64,000 nt of DNA, taken from positions 44,145 through 108,144 of the forward strand of contig NZ_JAHRHK010000004.1 of the NCBI RefSeq assembly GCF_021246465.1, in the 5' to 3' direction. This DNA comes from Nocardioides sp. R-C-SC26. Its GTDB lineage: Bacteria > Actinomycetota > Actinomycetes > Propionibacteriales > Nocardioidaceae. The notes beneath the pieces were generated by a model. That model was not told where the DNA came from. It saw only the letters and a program-made list of their open reading frames with translations, and made no database searches. A program made the position numbers and the translations under genes. Position 1 is the stretch's first letter. Each line of letters begins with the position of its first letter. This document shows, in pieces, positions 37,937 through 47,940 of the stretch.

Positions 37937-38677
37937 TTGACCGCTCCGAGGGCCGGCGCCACCCCCGACGACGGCGTCGTCCGCGGTGCTGTCGGCGTCG
38001 GCTCCCGAGGGCTCGCCTGCTGCCTCCGGGTCGGCGGGCTTCGGCGCCAGCCAGTCCAGATCACCGGCGTGGGAGTTCGACACCATGACGTAGGGCCGGG
38101 TCGCCGTGTAACGCACGATGGAGATCGACGCAGGATCGACATGGAGACGTTGGAAGAGGTCCAGGTGCATGCCGAGGGCGTCGGCCAGCACGGCCTTGAT
38201 GATGTCGCCGTGACTCACCGCCACCCACACGGCGTCCTTGCCGTGATCTGCGGCGATCTGGGCGTCGAGACCACGGATCGCCGCGACCGCGCGGGAGTAC
38301 ATCGTCGACATCGCCTCACCACCGGGGAAGCTCGCCGCCGACGGCTGGGTCTGGACGACCTTCCAGAGCGGCTCCTGGGCCAGGTCCTTCAGCGGACGTC
38401 CCTGCCACTCGCCGTAGTCGCACTCCGCGATCCCGTCCTCGGTGGCGATCGACAACGATGTGGGCGAGGCTTTGGCGACGTACTGGGCGGTCTGCTGGCA
38501 TCTCTCCTGCGGGCTCGACACGAGCGCGGCGATCGGAACCGCAGCGATCCTCGCCGCCGCACGGGACGCCTGACCTTCGCCGACGTCGTCGAGTCGGACC
38601 CCGGCGAGGCGGCCGGCGAGCACACCCGAGGCGTTGGCCGTCGTGCGGCCGTGTCGCACGAGGATCACGGTTGCCAT
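37934..38677 (-). CDS. Histidine phosphatase (phosphoglycerate mutase-like) family protein
   Basis: This 247-residue protein has the RHG catalytic motif (ILVRHGRTTANASG), the second arginine (SSPQERCQQTA), the general-acid Glu in DGIAECDYGEWQG, and the second histidine in AVSHGDIIKAVLADALG. This places it in the branch 1 histidine phosphatases of the MSMEG_4193 type. The substrate is unknown. TAGCGT ends 7 nt before the ATG. It is divergent from corA with 32 bp between starts. Confidence 0.88.
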   Translation of the reverse strand: MATVILVRHGRTTANASGVLAGRLAGVRLDDVGEGQASRAAARIAAVPIAALVSSPQERCQQTAQYVAKASPTSLSIATEDGIAECDYGEWQGRPLKDLAQEPLWKVVQTQPSAASFPGGEAMSTMYSRAVAAIRGLDAQIAADHGKDAVWVAVSHGDIIKAVLADALGMHLDLFQRLHVDPASISIVRYTATRPYVMVSNSHAGDLDWLAPKPADPEAAGEPSGADADSTADDAVVGGGAGPRSGQ

Positions 38678-38684
38678 GACGCTG

Positions 38685-38690
38685 ACGCTA
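38685..38690 (-). promoter_or_regulatory. Putative leaderless -10 element of the histidine phosphatase gene
   Basis: TAGCGT on the minus strand ends 7 nt before ATG 38677. Confidence 0.5.
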
Positions 38691-38697
38691 TCGGCAG

Positions 38698-38703
38698 TAC
38701 GGT
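38698..38703 (+). promoter_or_regulatory. Putative leaderless -10 element of corA
   Basis: TACGGT ends 6 nt before GTG 38710; it is packed 7 bp from the opposing -10 of the histidine phosphatase gene. Confidence 0.5.
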
Positions 38704-38709
38704 CAGCAG

Positions 38710-39690
38710 GTGATCGTCGACAGCGCCGTCTACCGAGGCGGTACCCGGCTCACGGTCGACTGCCCCGCGCACGACTACGCGGAACTGCGACGACGAGCCG
38801 CCCAGGAGGACGGATTCGTCTGGATCGGGCTGTACCAGCCGAGCCACACCGAGCTCGGTGAGGTCGCCGACGCGTTCGGACTGCCCCGACTCGCCGTCGA
38901 GGACGCGGTGCGCGCCCACCAGCGTCCGAAGCTCGAGCAGTATGAGGAGGATCTCTTCCTCGTGCCCAAGACGCTCTGGTACGTCGACGAGGACGACGCC
39001 GTGGAGACCGGTGAGATCAACGTCTTCGTCGGCTCGGACTTCCTGATCAGCGTCCGCCACGGGCGTGGCGGAGACCTGCGCGAGGTGCGCACGTCGCTCG
39101 AGCACGCCGCGCACGTCCTCACGCACGGCCCCTCGGCGGTGGTCTACGCCATCTGCGACGCCGTCGTCGATGCCTACGCCGAGGTGTTGACCGCCCTGCA
39201 GCAGGACGTCGACGAGGTCGAGTCCTCCGTCTTCTCCGACGAGCGCACCCGCGACTCTGCTCGCATCTACACCCTCAAGCGGGAGATCGCCGAGGTGCGC
39301 CGGGCGGTGCTGCCGCTGCGCGAGCCGATGCGTCGCCTGGCGTCGGGCATGGTGCCGGTCATCTCGCCGGAGACGGCGCCGTTCTTCCGCGACGTCACCG
39401 ACCACCTCGCCCAGGCCTCCGAGGAGGTCGACACCCTCGACCAACTCCTCTCCACGGCGTTCGACGCACACCTGGCCGCCATCTCGGTCCAGCAGAACGA
39501 CGACATGCGCAAGATCTCCGCCGGTGCGGCGATCGTCGTCGTCCCGACGCTCATCGCCGGGGTCTACGGCATGAACTTCGACGTCATGCCCGAGCTGCAC
39601 TGGACCCTCGGCTATCCGTTCGCGCTCGCCCTGATGGGCACGTCGTCCGGTGTGCTGTGGTGGTTCTTCAAGAAGTCCGGCTGGCTCTGA
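38710..39690 (+). CDS. corA: CorA family magnesium/cobalt transporter
   Basis: This 326-residue protein has a long cytoplasmic N-terminal domain and two C-terminal membrane spans, the first followed by the YGMN selectivity motif (AGVYGMNFDVMPEL). CorA forms a pentameric channel for Mg2+ and related divalent cations gated by intracellular Mg2+. GTG 38710 is preceded by TACGGT at leaderless spacing. It is convergent with uppP. Confidence 0.93.
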   Translation: MIVDSAVYRGGTRLTVDCPAHDYAELRRRAAQEDGFVWIGLYQPSHTELGEVADAFGLPRLAVEDAVRAHQRPKLEQYEEDLFLVPKTLWYVDEDDAVETGEINVFVGSDFLISVRHGRGGDLREVRTSLEHAAHVLTHGPSAVVYAICDAVVDAYAEVLTALQQDVDEVESSVFSDERTRDSARIYTLKREIAEVRRAVLPLREPMRRLASGMVPVISPETAPFFRDVTDHLAQASEEVDTLDQLLSTAFDAHLAAISVQQNDDMRKISAGAAIVVVPTLIAGVYGMNFDVMPELHWTLGYPFALALMGTSSGVLWWFFKKSGWL

Positions 39691-39726
39691 GCGACCCCTC
39701 GGGCGTCGGCCGGCGGACCTCGCTGA

Positions 39727-40554
39727 TCAGGTCGCGCTGAGGACGCCGGCGCCGAGGAGGATCATCGTGGCGCCGCCGAGGACCACGCGGTACAGCACGA
39801 AGGGCGTGTAGGACCGCGTCGACACGTAGCGCAGGAGCCACGCGATGGCGGCGTAGCCGACGATGAAGCTCACCACGGTCGCGACGATGGTCGGTGTCCA
39901 GCCGTAGGGGTTGTCGCCGCCGGGGATCTCCTTGAGCTGGAAGATGCCGGCGCCGACCACGGCCGGGATGGCCAGGAGGAAGGCGTAGCGGGTGGCCGCC
40001 TCCCGCTGATAGCCGAGGGCCCGGCCCATCGAGAGCGTGGCTCCCGACCGGGACACGCCCGGGATCAGCGCCATCGCCTGCGCGAGACCCATCAGGACGC
40101 CGTCGCGGAGCGTGAGGTCCTTGATCTCCTTGCGGTGCGCGCCGAACCGGTCGGCGAGACCGAGCACCAGGCCCATCACGATCAGCATCGTCGCGACGAT
40201 CCACAGGTTGCGGAAGCCGGACTCGATGGTGTCCTTCAGCGCAATGCCCAAGATCACGATGGGGAGCGATCCCACGATGATGAACCAGCCCATCCGGGCG
40301 TCCAGGTGGCCGCGCAGTTCCGGGCGGAACAGCGAACGCACCCAGGTGGAACCGATCCGCCAGATGTCGTGGCGGAAGTACACCAGGACCGCGACCTCGG
40401 TGCCGATCTGGACCACCGCGGTGAACGCCGCGCCGGGGTCCTCCCAGCCGAAGATCTCCGGGTAGATCCGGAGGTGGGCGCTGCTGGAGATCGGCAAGAA
40501 CTCCGTCAGTCCCTGGATGGTGCCGAGGACGATCGCCTGAAGCAGTTCCCACAC
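39727..40554 (-). CDS. uppP: Undecaprenyl-diphosphatase UppP (BacA)
   Basis: This 275-residue integral membrane protein recycles undecaprenyl pyrophosphate to the monophosphate carrier for cell-wall synthesis. The two family motifs are present: GLTEFLPISSSAHL (with catalytic Glu and Ser residues) and ALIPGVSRSGATLSMGR. It has many hydrophobic spans. The GTG at 40554 is preferred because TATCCT ends 8 nt upstream. Confidence 0.95.
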   Translation of the reverse strand: MWELLQAIVLGTIQGLTEFLPISSSAHLRIYPEIFGWEDPGAAFTAVVQIGTEVAVLVYFRHDIWRIGSTWVRSLFRPELRGHLDARMGWFIIVGSLPIVILGIALKDTIESGFRNLWIVATMLIVMGLVLGLADRFGAHRKEIKDLTLRDGVLMGLAQAMALIPGVSRSGATLSMGRALGYQREAATRYAFLLAIPAVVGAGIFQLKEIPGGDNPYGWTPTIVATVVSFIVGYAAIAWLLRYVSTRSYTPFVLYRVVLGGATMILLGAGVLSAT

Positions 40555-40562
40555 GAGTGCCG

Positions 40563-40568
40563 AGGATA
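40563..40568 (-). promoter_or_regulatory. Putative leaderless -10 element of uppP
   Basis: TATCCT on the minus strand, preceded by GGCCAC, ends 8 nt before GTG 40554. Confidence 0.45.
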
Positions 40569-40628
40569 GTGGCCAGCGCGGCTCGCGGTCTCGGGCGCGC
40601 CGTGCGTGGTCGTGACGGGGCCGGCCAC

Positions 40629-40634
40629 TACCGT
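40629..40634 (+). promoter_or_regulatory. Putative leaderless -10 element of the aldo/keto reductase gene
   Basis: TACCGT ends 7 nt before ATG 40642. Like the opposing uppP element it is preceded by GGCCAC. Confidence 0.5.
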
Positions 40635-40641
40635 GGCGCCC

Positions 40642-41601
40642 ATGCAGCAGCGGTCGTTGGGCACCACGGGCCTCCGCGTCTCCCGGCTGGGCCTGGGCAC
40701 GATGACCTGGGCCCGCGAAACCGATGAGCACGAGGCGCGTGACCAGCTCATCGCCTTCGCCGAGGCCGGCGGCACCCTGGTCGACACCGCGGCGGGCTAC
40801 GGCAACGGCGACTCCGAGTCTCTGCTCGGCTCACTGATCGGCGACGTCGTCGCACGCGAGGAGATCGTGCTCGCCACCAAGGGCGGGATCTCGCGACGCG
40901 AAGGCGAGCGCGTCGTCGACACCTCCCGCCGAGGACTGCTCCGCGGGCTCGATGCCTCGTTGACGCGACTCGGCGTGGACCACGTCGACCTGTGGCAGGT
41001 CCACGTCTGGTCCGACGGCGCCCCGTTGGAGGAGACGCTCGCCGCGCTCGACCAGGCGGTCGGCACCGGACGTGCGCACTACGTCGGCATCTCCAACTAC
41101 TCGGGATGGCAGACCGCGCAGGCTGCCACCTGGCAGCGCGCCGTTCCGGGGCGCACCCCGATCGCCTCGACGCAGGTCGAGTACTCCCTGCTCAACCGCC
41201 ACGTGGAGCGTGAGGTGCTTCCCGCAGCCGAGGCCCTGGGGCTCGGCGTGCTGCCATGGTCGCCGCTGGGTCGTGGAGTGCTGACCGGCAAGTACCGCGG
41301 CGGAACTCCTGCCGACTCCCGCGCGGCGTCCCGCACCTACGCCGGATTCGTCGGCGCCTACCTCGACGACGACAGCCGTCGTATCGTCGAGGCGGTCGCC
41401 CGGGCCGCCGACGGCCTGGGGTGGACGCCACTCGAGGTTGCGCTGGTCTGGGTGCGCGACCGCCGCGGCGTGACCGCCCCGATCCTGGGCGCCCGCACGG
41501 CTGCCCAGCTGCGAACCTCCCTCAACGTCGAGGACAAGTCCCTGCCCCCCGAACTCGTCGCCGCACTGGACGACGTCTCCGGCGACGTCGGCGCACATTG
41601 A
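40642..41601 (+). CDS. Aldo/keto reductase
   Basis: This 319-residue (alpha/beta)8 NADPH-dependent oxidoreductase has the catalytic tetrad in sequence: Asp and Tyr in LVDTAAGYGNGDSE, Lys in ILATKGG, and His in LWQVHVWS. NADPH-binding residues follow near TAPILGARTAAQL. The protein resembles the YajO/general stress 69-type group. The carbonyl substrate is not determinable. Confidence 0.92.
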   Translation: MQQRSLGTTGLRVSRLGLGTMTWARETDEHEARDQLIAFAEAGGTLVDTAAGYGNGDSESLLGSLIGDVVAREEIVLATKGGISRREGERVVDTSRRGLLRGLDASLTRLGVDHVDLWQVHVWSDGAPLEETLAALDQAVGTGRAHYVGISNYSGWQTAQAATWQRAVPGRTPIASTQVEYSLLNRHVEREVLPAAEALGLGVLPWSPLGRGVLTGKYRGGTPADSRAASRTYAGFVGAYLDDDSRRIVEAVARAADGLGWTPLEVALVWVRDRRGVTAPILGARTAAQLRTSLNVEDKSLPPELVAALDDVSGDVGAH

Positions 41602-41653
41602 GCCCCACTCGGCGCCGTCCGACCACCGTCAGCACCCCACCGAGGAGGCTCTC

Positions 41654-41872
41654 GTGACCCGCATCCAGCGTCGTCCCCCGCGCCCCGGCGTGGAGTGGGA
41701 GTTCGACTCGATCGCGTTCTCGCGCGAGTTCTCCCGCTCCGTGGTCACCAAGCTGCTCACCGAGCGCGCCGAGTACGGCGGCTGGGAGCTCGACCGCGTA
41801 CGCATCGGCAACGACGGCGTGCGTCGCGTCGTCCTGCGTCGCAAGATCATCCGGGCCGTGCGCACCGCCTGA
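41654..41872 (+). CDS. DUF5703 family protein
   Basis: This 72-residue basic protein has the DUF5703 pattern WEFDSIAFSREFSRSVVTKLLTERAEYGGWELDRVRI. Function unknown. GTG 41654 follows GAGGAGG, a strong ribosome-binding site. It is usually found beside the following M20 peptidase gene in actinobacteria (recalled), here convergent with it. Confidence 0.85.
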   Translation: MTRIQRRPPRPGVEWEFDSIAFSREFSRSVVTKLLTERAEYGGWELDRVRIGNDGVRRVVLRRKIIRAVRTA

Positions 41873-41919
41873 CCCCCGGGCAACCGATCGCTGGGCCCGG
41901 CCGCGGCATCGACCGAGGC

Positions 41920-43254
41920 TCAGACGTCGTCGAGGAACCGGTCGAACACGCGGGCGCCGAACTCGAGCGCATCGACCGGCACCCGCTCGTCGACGCCGTG
42001 GAAGAGCGCGGTGAAGTCGAGGTCGGCGGGCAGGCGCAGCGGAGCGAAGCCGAACGACCTCATCCCCAGGTTGCGGAAGTGCTTGGCGTCGGTGCCACCG
42101 CTCATCGTGTACGGGGCCACGAGCGCGTCGGGGTCCTCGGCGAGGATCGATCGACTCATGGCGGCGACCAGGTCGCCCTCGTACGGCGTCTCCCAGGGCT
42201 GCTGGTGGGAGAGGAACTCCCAGTCGACGCCGTCGCCGCACAGCTCTCGCAGGGTGTCGAAGAACTCCTCCTCGAACCCCGGCAGGAACCTGCCGTCGAG
42301 GTGGGCAGTCGCCTCGGTCGGCACGACGTTGACCTTGTAACCGGCGCCGAGCTGCGTGGGGTTCACGGTGTTCTGGATGACCGCTCCGAGCATCCGAGCC
42401 GCCCCGCCGAACTCCTCGATGAGGGCCGGTGCGTTCTCCGGCGTCGCCTCGGTTCCCGCGAGGTCGGCGACCGTTGCCAGGAGCACCTCCATCGTGGGTG
42501 TGAGTCGCACCGGCCACCGGTGTGCCCCGATCCGCGCCACCGCGGCCGAGAGACGGGTGACGGCGTTGTCGGTGTTGATCATCGACCCGTGTCCGGCGCG
42601 TCCACGCGCAGTGAGCTTCATCCAGGCCATGCCCTTCTCGGCCGCCTCGATCAAGTAGAGACGACGACCCCGCACGGTGGTGCTGAATCCGCCGACCTCG
42701 CCGACCGCATCCGTGACGCCGTCGAACTCGTCGGCGTGGTCGCGCACCAGGATCTCCGCACCGCGGTGCCCGCCCGCCTCCTCATCGGCGGTGAAGCAGA
42801 GCACGACGGGACGAGCGGGCATCCGACCGTCGCGCTGACGGGCCCGCACGGTGGCGAGCAGCATCGCGTCGAAGTCCTTCATGTCGACGGCCCCGCGACC
42901 CCAGACGTAGCCGTCGCGGACCTCGCCGGCGAAGGGATCGATCTGCCAGTCCTCGGCGGCCGCGGGCACGACGTCGAGGTGGCCGTGGAGGAGCAGGGCG
43001 TCGTCGCGTGAGGCGTCGGCGCCACCCCAGTGGGCGATCACGTTCGCACGCCCGGGCGCGCCCTCGACGATGCGCGACTCGATGCCGACCTCGTCGAGCA
43101 ACGTGGCGACGTGTTCTGCGGCCTTCCGCTCCCCCGGGCCCGAGTCGTCGCCGAAGTTGGAGGTGTCGATGCGGATCAGGTCGCGACAGATGTCGACGAC
43201 CTCGGACGCCGGATCGCTGCGGTTCGTCCCGGACCTCGCCGCTGCCTCGCTCAT
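41920..43254 (-). CDS. M20/M25/M40 family metallopeptidase
   Basis: This 444-residue di-zinc hydrolase has LLLHGHLDVVPA (metal His and adjacent Asp), VWGRGAVDMKDF (bridging Asp), FTADEEAGGHRGAE (catalytic and metal Glu), and the final metal His in MSGGTDAKHF. A dimerisation domain is inserted in the middle. It resembles ArgE/DapE/carboxypeptidase G2 relatives; peptide or acyl-amino-acid substrates are likely. ATG 43254 is preceded by CACCAT at 6-nt spacing. A longer open frame upstream overlaps the tRNA gene and is rejected. Confidence 0.9.
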   Translation of the reverse strand: MSEAAARSGTNRSDPASEVVDICRDLIRIDTSNFGDDSGPGERKAAEHVATLLDEVGIESRIVEGAPGRANVIAHWGGADASRDDALLLHGHLDVVPAAAEDWQIDPFAGEVRDGYVWGRGAVDMKDFDAMLLATVRARQRDGRMPARPVVLCFTADEEAGGHRGAEILVRDHADEFDGVTDAVGEVGGFSTTVRGRRLYLIEAAEKGMAWMKLTARGRAGHGSMINTDNAVTRLSAAVARIGAHRWPVRLTPTMEVLLATVADLAGTEATPENAPALIEEFGGAARMLGAVIQNTVNPTQLGAGYKVNVVPTEATAHLDGRFLPGFEEEFFDTLRELCGDGVDWEFLSHQQPWETPYEGDLVAAMSRSILAEDPDALVAPYTMSGGTDAKHFRNLGMRSFGFAPLRLPADLDFTALFHGVDERVPVDALEFGARVFDRFLDDV

Positions 43255-43371
43255 GCGCCCATGGTGGCATCCAGAGGCGTCGCGGCAACCCCCGTGCGGC
43301 GACGCGAACCACGACCTCACGGACCGGCCGTCGCGAACCGGCCCGATGCGGGACCTGACCGCACCCTTTGC

Positions 43372-43377
43372 TAGTGT
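43372..43377 (+). promoter_or_regulatory. Putative -10 element of tRNA-Leu
   Basis: TAGTGT lies 14 nt before the first tRNA base, consistent with initiation a few bases upstream of the mature 5' end. Confidence 0.5.
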
Positions 43378-43390
43378 TCCCTCCGCACTC

Positions 43391-43475
43391 GTCCGGGTGG
43401 CGGAATTGGCAGACGCGCTAGCTTGAGGTGCTAGTGCCCTTATTGGGCATGGGGGTTCAAGTCCCCCCTCGGACA
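43391..43475 (+). tRNA. tRNA-Leu (anticodon GAG)
   Basis: The 85-nt sequence folds into a class II tRNA. The acceptor is GTCCGGG with CTCGGAC (one G-U), the anticodon stem is CTAGC/GCTAG around loop TTGAGGT (anticodon GAG), the long variable arm is TGCCCTTATTGGGCA, and the T-arm is GGGGGTTCAAGTCCCCC. The discriminator base is A and CCA is not encoded. The long variable arm and anticodon both identify leucine, reading CUC/CUU. Confidence 0.96.
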
Positions 43476-43480
43476 CAGGA

Positions 43481-43514
43481 ACAGCCCCATCCGACCCAGG
43501 TCGGGTGGGGCTGT
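43481..43514 (+). terminator. Terminator hairpin after tRNA-Leu
   Basis: A 16-bp near-perfect stem (ACAGCCCCATCCGACC with GGTCGGGTGGGGCTGT, one G-U) starts 6 nt after the tRNA. There is no U-tract, as is usual in high-GC actinobacteria. Confidence 0.75.
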
Positions 43515-43562
43515 CGCCGTCTCCGGACGGCCCGGTCTCGGCGACTCGCCTGCCGAGACGAA

Positions 43563-43581
43563 AACTTGAATCGATCCAGTT
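43563..43581. promoter_or_regulatory. Putative FurA operator overlapping the furA-katG promoter
   Basis: A 19-bp imperfect palindrome (AACTTGA-ATCGA-TCCAGTT, 6 of 7 arm positions complementary) covers TTGAAT, a -35-like hexamer 17 bp upstream of the CAGGGT -10 (43589-43594). The position fits autorepression by FurA. Confidence 0.55.
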
Positions 43582-43588
43582 CTGGTGA

Positions 43589-43594
43589 CAGGGT
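43589..43594 (+). promoter_or_regulatory. Putative -10 element of furA
   Basis: CAGGGT ends 6 nt before ATG 43601 and sits 17 bp downstream of TTGAAT, giving a complete promoter with a predicted leaderless start. Confidence 0.5.
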
Positions 43595-43600
43595 CGGGCC

Positions 43601-44026
43601 ATGACCATCTCCGGCGAAGCGCTGCTGCGCGAGGCTGGGCTGCGTGTCACTCGTCCGCGGTTGGCCGTCCTCGACGCCGTCACTGCGAACCCCCACGCCG
43701 ATACCGACACGATCATCGGCTCGGTACGCACCACGCTGCACGACGTCTCGCACCAGGCCGTCTACGACGTCCTGCGCGCCCTGACCGTCCATGGTCTCGT
43801 GCGCCGTATCCAGCCGCTGGGCTCGGTGGCCCGCTACGAGACGCGCGTCGGTGACAACCACCACCACGTCGTGTGTCGTGGCTGCGGGGCGATCGGCGAC
43901 GTCGACTGCGCCGTCGGCGAGACGCCGTGCCTCACCGCCTCGACCGACCACGGCTTCACCATCGACGAGGCCGAGGTCATCTACTGGGGCACCTGCCCCA
44001 CCTGCTCCTCTTCCCTGTCTGATTGA
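43601..44026 (+). CDS. furA: Fur-family transcriptional regulator (FurA-like)
   Basis: This 141-residue Fur family protein has an N-terminal winged helix (LREAGLRVTRPRLAVLDAV ... VSHQAVYDVLRALTVHGLVRRI), the metal-binding HHHVVCRGCGAIGDVDC segment with a CxxC, and a second C-terminal CxxC (WGTCPTC). It lies 51 bp upstream of katG on the same strand, the classical furA-katG arrangement. FurA represses katG and senses peroxide or redox state through its metal sites. Confidence 0.93.
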   Translation: MTISGEALLREAGLRVTRPRLAVLDAVTANPHADTDTIIGSVRTTLHDVSHQAVYDVLRALTVHGLVRRIQPLGSVARYETRVGDNHHHVVCRGCGAIGDVDCAVGETPCLTASTDHGFTIDEAEVIYWGTCPTCSSSLSD

Positions 44027-46309
<2,283 letters not shown>

Positions 46310-46314
46310 TCGAT

Positions 46315-46353
46315 CCACGACCCCGTGCCTGCAGATCAGGCACGGGGTCGTGG
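46315..46353 (+). terminator. Terminator after katG
   Basis: A perfect 17-bp stem (CCACGACCCCGTGCCTG / CAGGCACGGGGTCGTGG) with a 5-nt loop begins 6 nt after the katG stop. Confidence 0.85.
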
Positions 46354-46390
46354 TCTGTCCGCAGCAGCGCGGATCCGTCACACTCGGACG

Positions 46391-47272
46391 ATGATGCGCA
46401 CCGCGGGGGTCGTCATCCTCGCCGTCGCGGCGCTGGTCGCGTGCGGTCCGGACGACGAATCCCGGACGCCGGGAGAGTCCGCATCCGTGGTGAGCGCGGA
46501 GCCGACTCCGTGGCCGAGGGATCTCACGGCCTGGATCGACCAGTCTCGGATGCAGCGCAGCGGGCGCACGGCGTTCGTCCGCCTCGTCCACGAGCCACGG
46601 GACGGCTCCCCTAGCACCTACACCGTGGAGACGGCGACCGTGAGTTCGCCGCGTTTCGCCTCGGTCACCTGGTCGGGTCCCGAACACTTCGGGAACGAAA
46701 TCGACCTGGAGTTCGAGCTCCCGCCGGCGCGGTGCGGCACGGGCTCCGACGTCACGGTGGGCCTGACCTACCGCGTCGACGACGGGACCCTTCGACACTC
46801 GAGCACGACCGCCGCCGACCGCTACGGCGCCTTCGGTCTCTTCCTGGACCGCGACTGCGCCCAGGCGACGCTCGACTCGGCCGCCTCGGTCGACGTCGGT
46901 GCACCGGCGGTCGTCGGCGATCGCTCCGCAGCCGTTCTGCACCTGCCCGTCACGATCACGCCGTCAGGGCGGGGCGACGGGGGCGCTGCGCTGCTCGGGT
47001 TCGACGACACCGTGCTCTTCCGCCTGCTGCCGGACTCGGTGCCTTCGCGGGCGATCCCACTCGGCGCCGACGATCCGCCGGTGTCACTGGTGCTTCAGAT
47101 CGTGCCGGCCCGGTGCGATCCGCATGCGCTCGCCGAGGACAAGGTCGGCACGCTGTTCCCGATACGACTCCGTGCACGCGGGCTGCCCGAGGGTGCGGCG
47201 CCCTACCTGCCGTTGGACGACGACCAGCGCGCTGCTCTGCGTCGGTACGTGCCGATCGCCTGCGACTGGTGA
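46391..47272 (+). CDS. Putative lipoprotein of unknown function
   Basis: This 293-residue protein starts MMRTAGVVILAVAALVAC with lipobox LVAC, so it is probably a membrane-anchored lipoprotein. The mature part has a short acidic/serine linker and then beta-rich sequence with three cysteine pairs (PPARCGTG, LDRDCAQ, VPARCDPH, PIACDW). I recognise no family. It has CACACT ending 6 nt before ATG 46391. It is convergent with the nucleosidase gene. Confidence 0.8.
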   Translation: MMRTAGVVILAVAALVACGPDDESRTPGESASVVSAEPTPWPRDLTAWIDQSRMQRSGRTAFVRLVHEPRDGSPSTYTVETATVSSPRFASVTWSGPEHFGNEIDLEFELPPARCGTGSDVTVGLTYRVDDGTLRHSSTTAADRYGAFGLFLDRDCAQATLDSAASVDVGAPAVVGDRSAAVLHLPVTITPSGRGDGGAALLGFDDTVLFRLLPDSVPSRAIPLGADDPPVSLVLQIVPARCDPHALAEDKVGTLFPIRLRARGLPEGAAPYLPLDDDQRAALRRYVPIACDW

Positions 47273-47302
47273 TGCCCGCCGAGGCTCGGCCTGGATCCAC
47301 GC

Positions 47303-47881
47303 TCAGTCCACGTGGGCGCGCAGCCACTCCCCCAGGACGACGGCGCTCGCGGCCACCACGTCGGGCCATTCCCACGCCGTCTCGTCGGCGTTGTCGGAGA
47401 CATGCTTGACCAGCGTCACGCGCGCACCGAAGGACGCCGCCGCCAGCGCGACGGCGTAGCCCTCCATGTCGACGAGCTGAGCTGTCTCAGCGAGGCGCTC
47501 ACGAACGAGCGGGTCGGCCACGAACACATCGCCGCTGGCCAACGTCACGGTGGGGTCCCCGTCGACGTCCAAGCGCTCGCGGGGGTCGTAGCCGAGCGAC
47601 CGGATCGCCTCGGCGTTGACGTCGTGATTCAGCACGACCCCCGGCAGGTGGAGCCCTGCGACTCCGTCACGCAATGCGCCGGCGGTGCCGATGTTGAGAA
47701 CGCGAACGCCTGAGGGATCAGGGTGCGCCGCGAGCGCGCGCGTCACGGCGATCGCCGCCGTGGTCTTGCCGATCCCGGTGATGACCACCGGCAGGTGAGG
47801 CGGCGCGTGGGCGGCCTCAGCGCGTGTGGCCGCGACGATCAGGATCGACGAGGTCTCCGGCACGGGCTCGGTCATCGGCAT
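47303..47881 (-). CDS. Nucleoside phosphorylase/MTAN-like nucleosidase
   Basis: This 192-residue protein belongs to the PNP/UDP phosphorylase superfamily. Features are ILIVAATRAEAAH (N-terminal strand), VVITGIGKTTAAIAVTRAL, VLNIGTAGALRDGVAG, and the purine/ribose-binding VDMEGYAVALAAASFGARVTLVKHVSDNADE. It is short for MTA/SAH nucleosidase (about 230) and resembles futalosine hydrolase-like or generic nucleosidases, so the substrate is open. ATG 47881 is supported by CAGGCT ending 6 nt upstream. Confidence 0.82.
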   Translation of the reverse strand: MPMTEPVPETSSILIVAATRAEAAHAPPHLPVVITGIGKTTAAIAVTRALAAHPDPSGVRVLNIGTAGALRDGVAGLHLPGVVLNHDVNAEAIRSLGYDPRERLDVDGDPTVTLASGDVFVADPLVRERLAETAQLVDMEGYAVALAAASFGARVTLVKHVSDNADETAWEWPDVVAASAVVLGEWLRAHVD

Positions 47882-47940
47882 GGACGCAGCCTGGCAGGCC
47901 GCACCCCGTAACCAAGCAGCCGATCGCGGGTTGTCCGGGC

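Noticed and set aside
43255..43734. N-terminal extension of the M20 peptidase through the tRNA gene.
   Set aside because: Overlaps tRNA-Leu antisense; the peptidase domain begins after ATG 43254.
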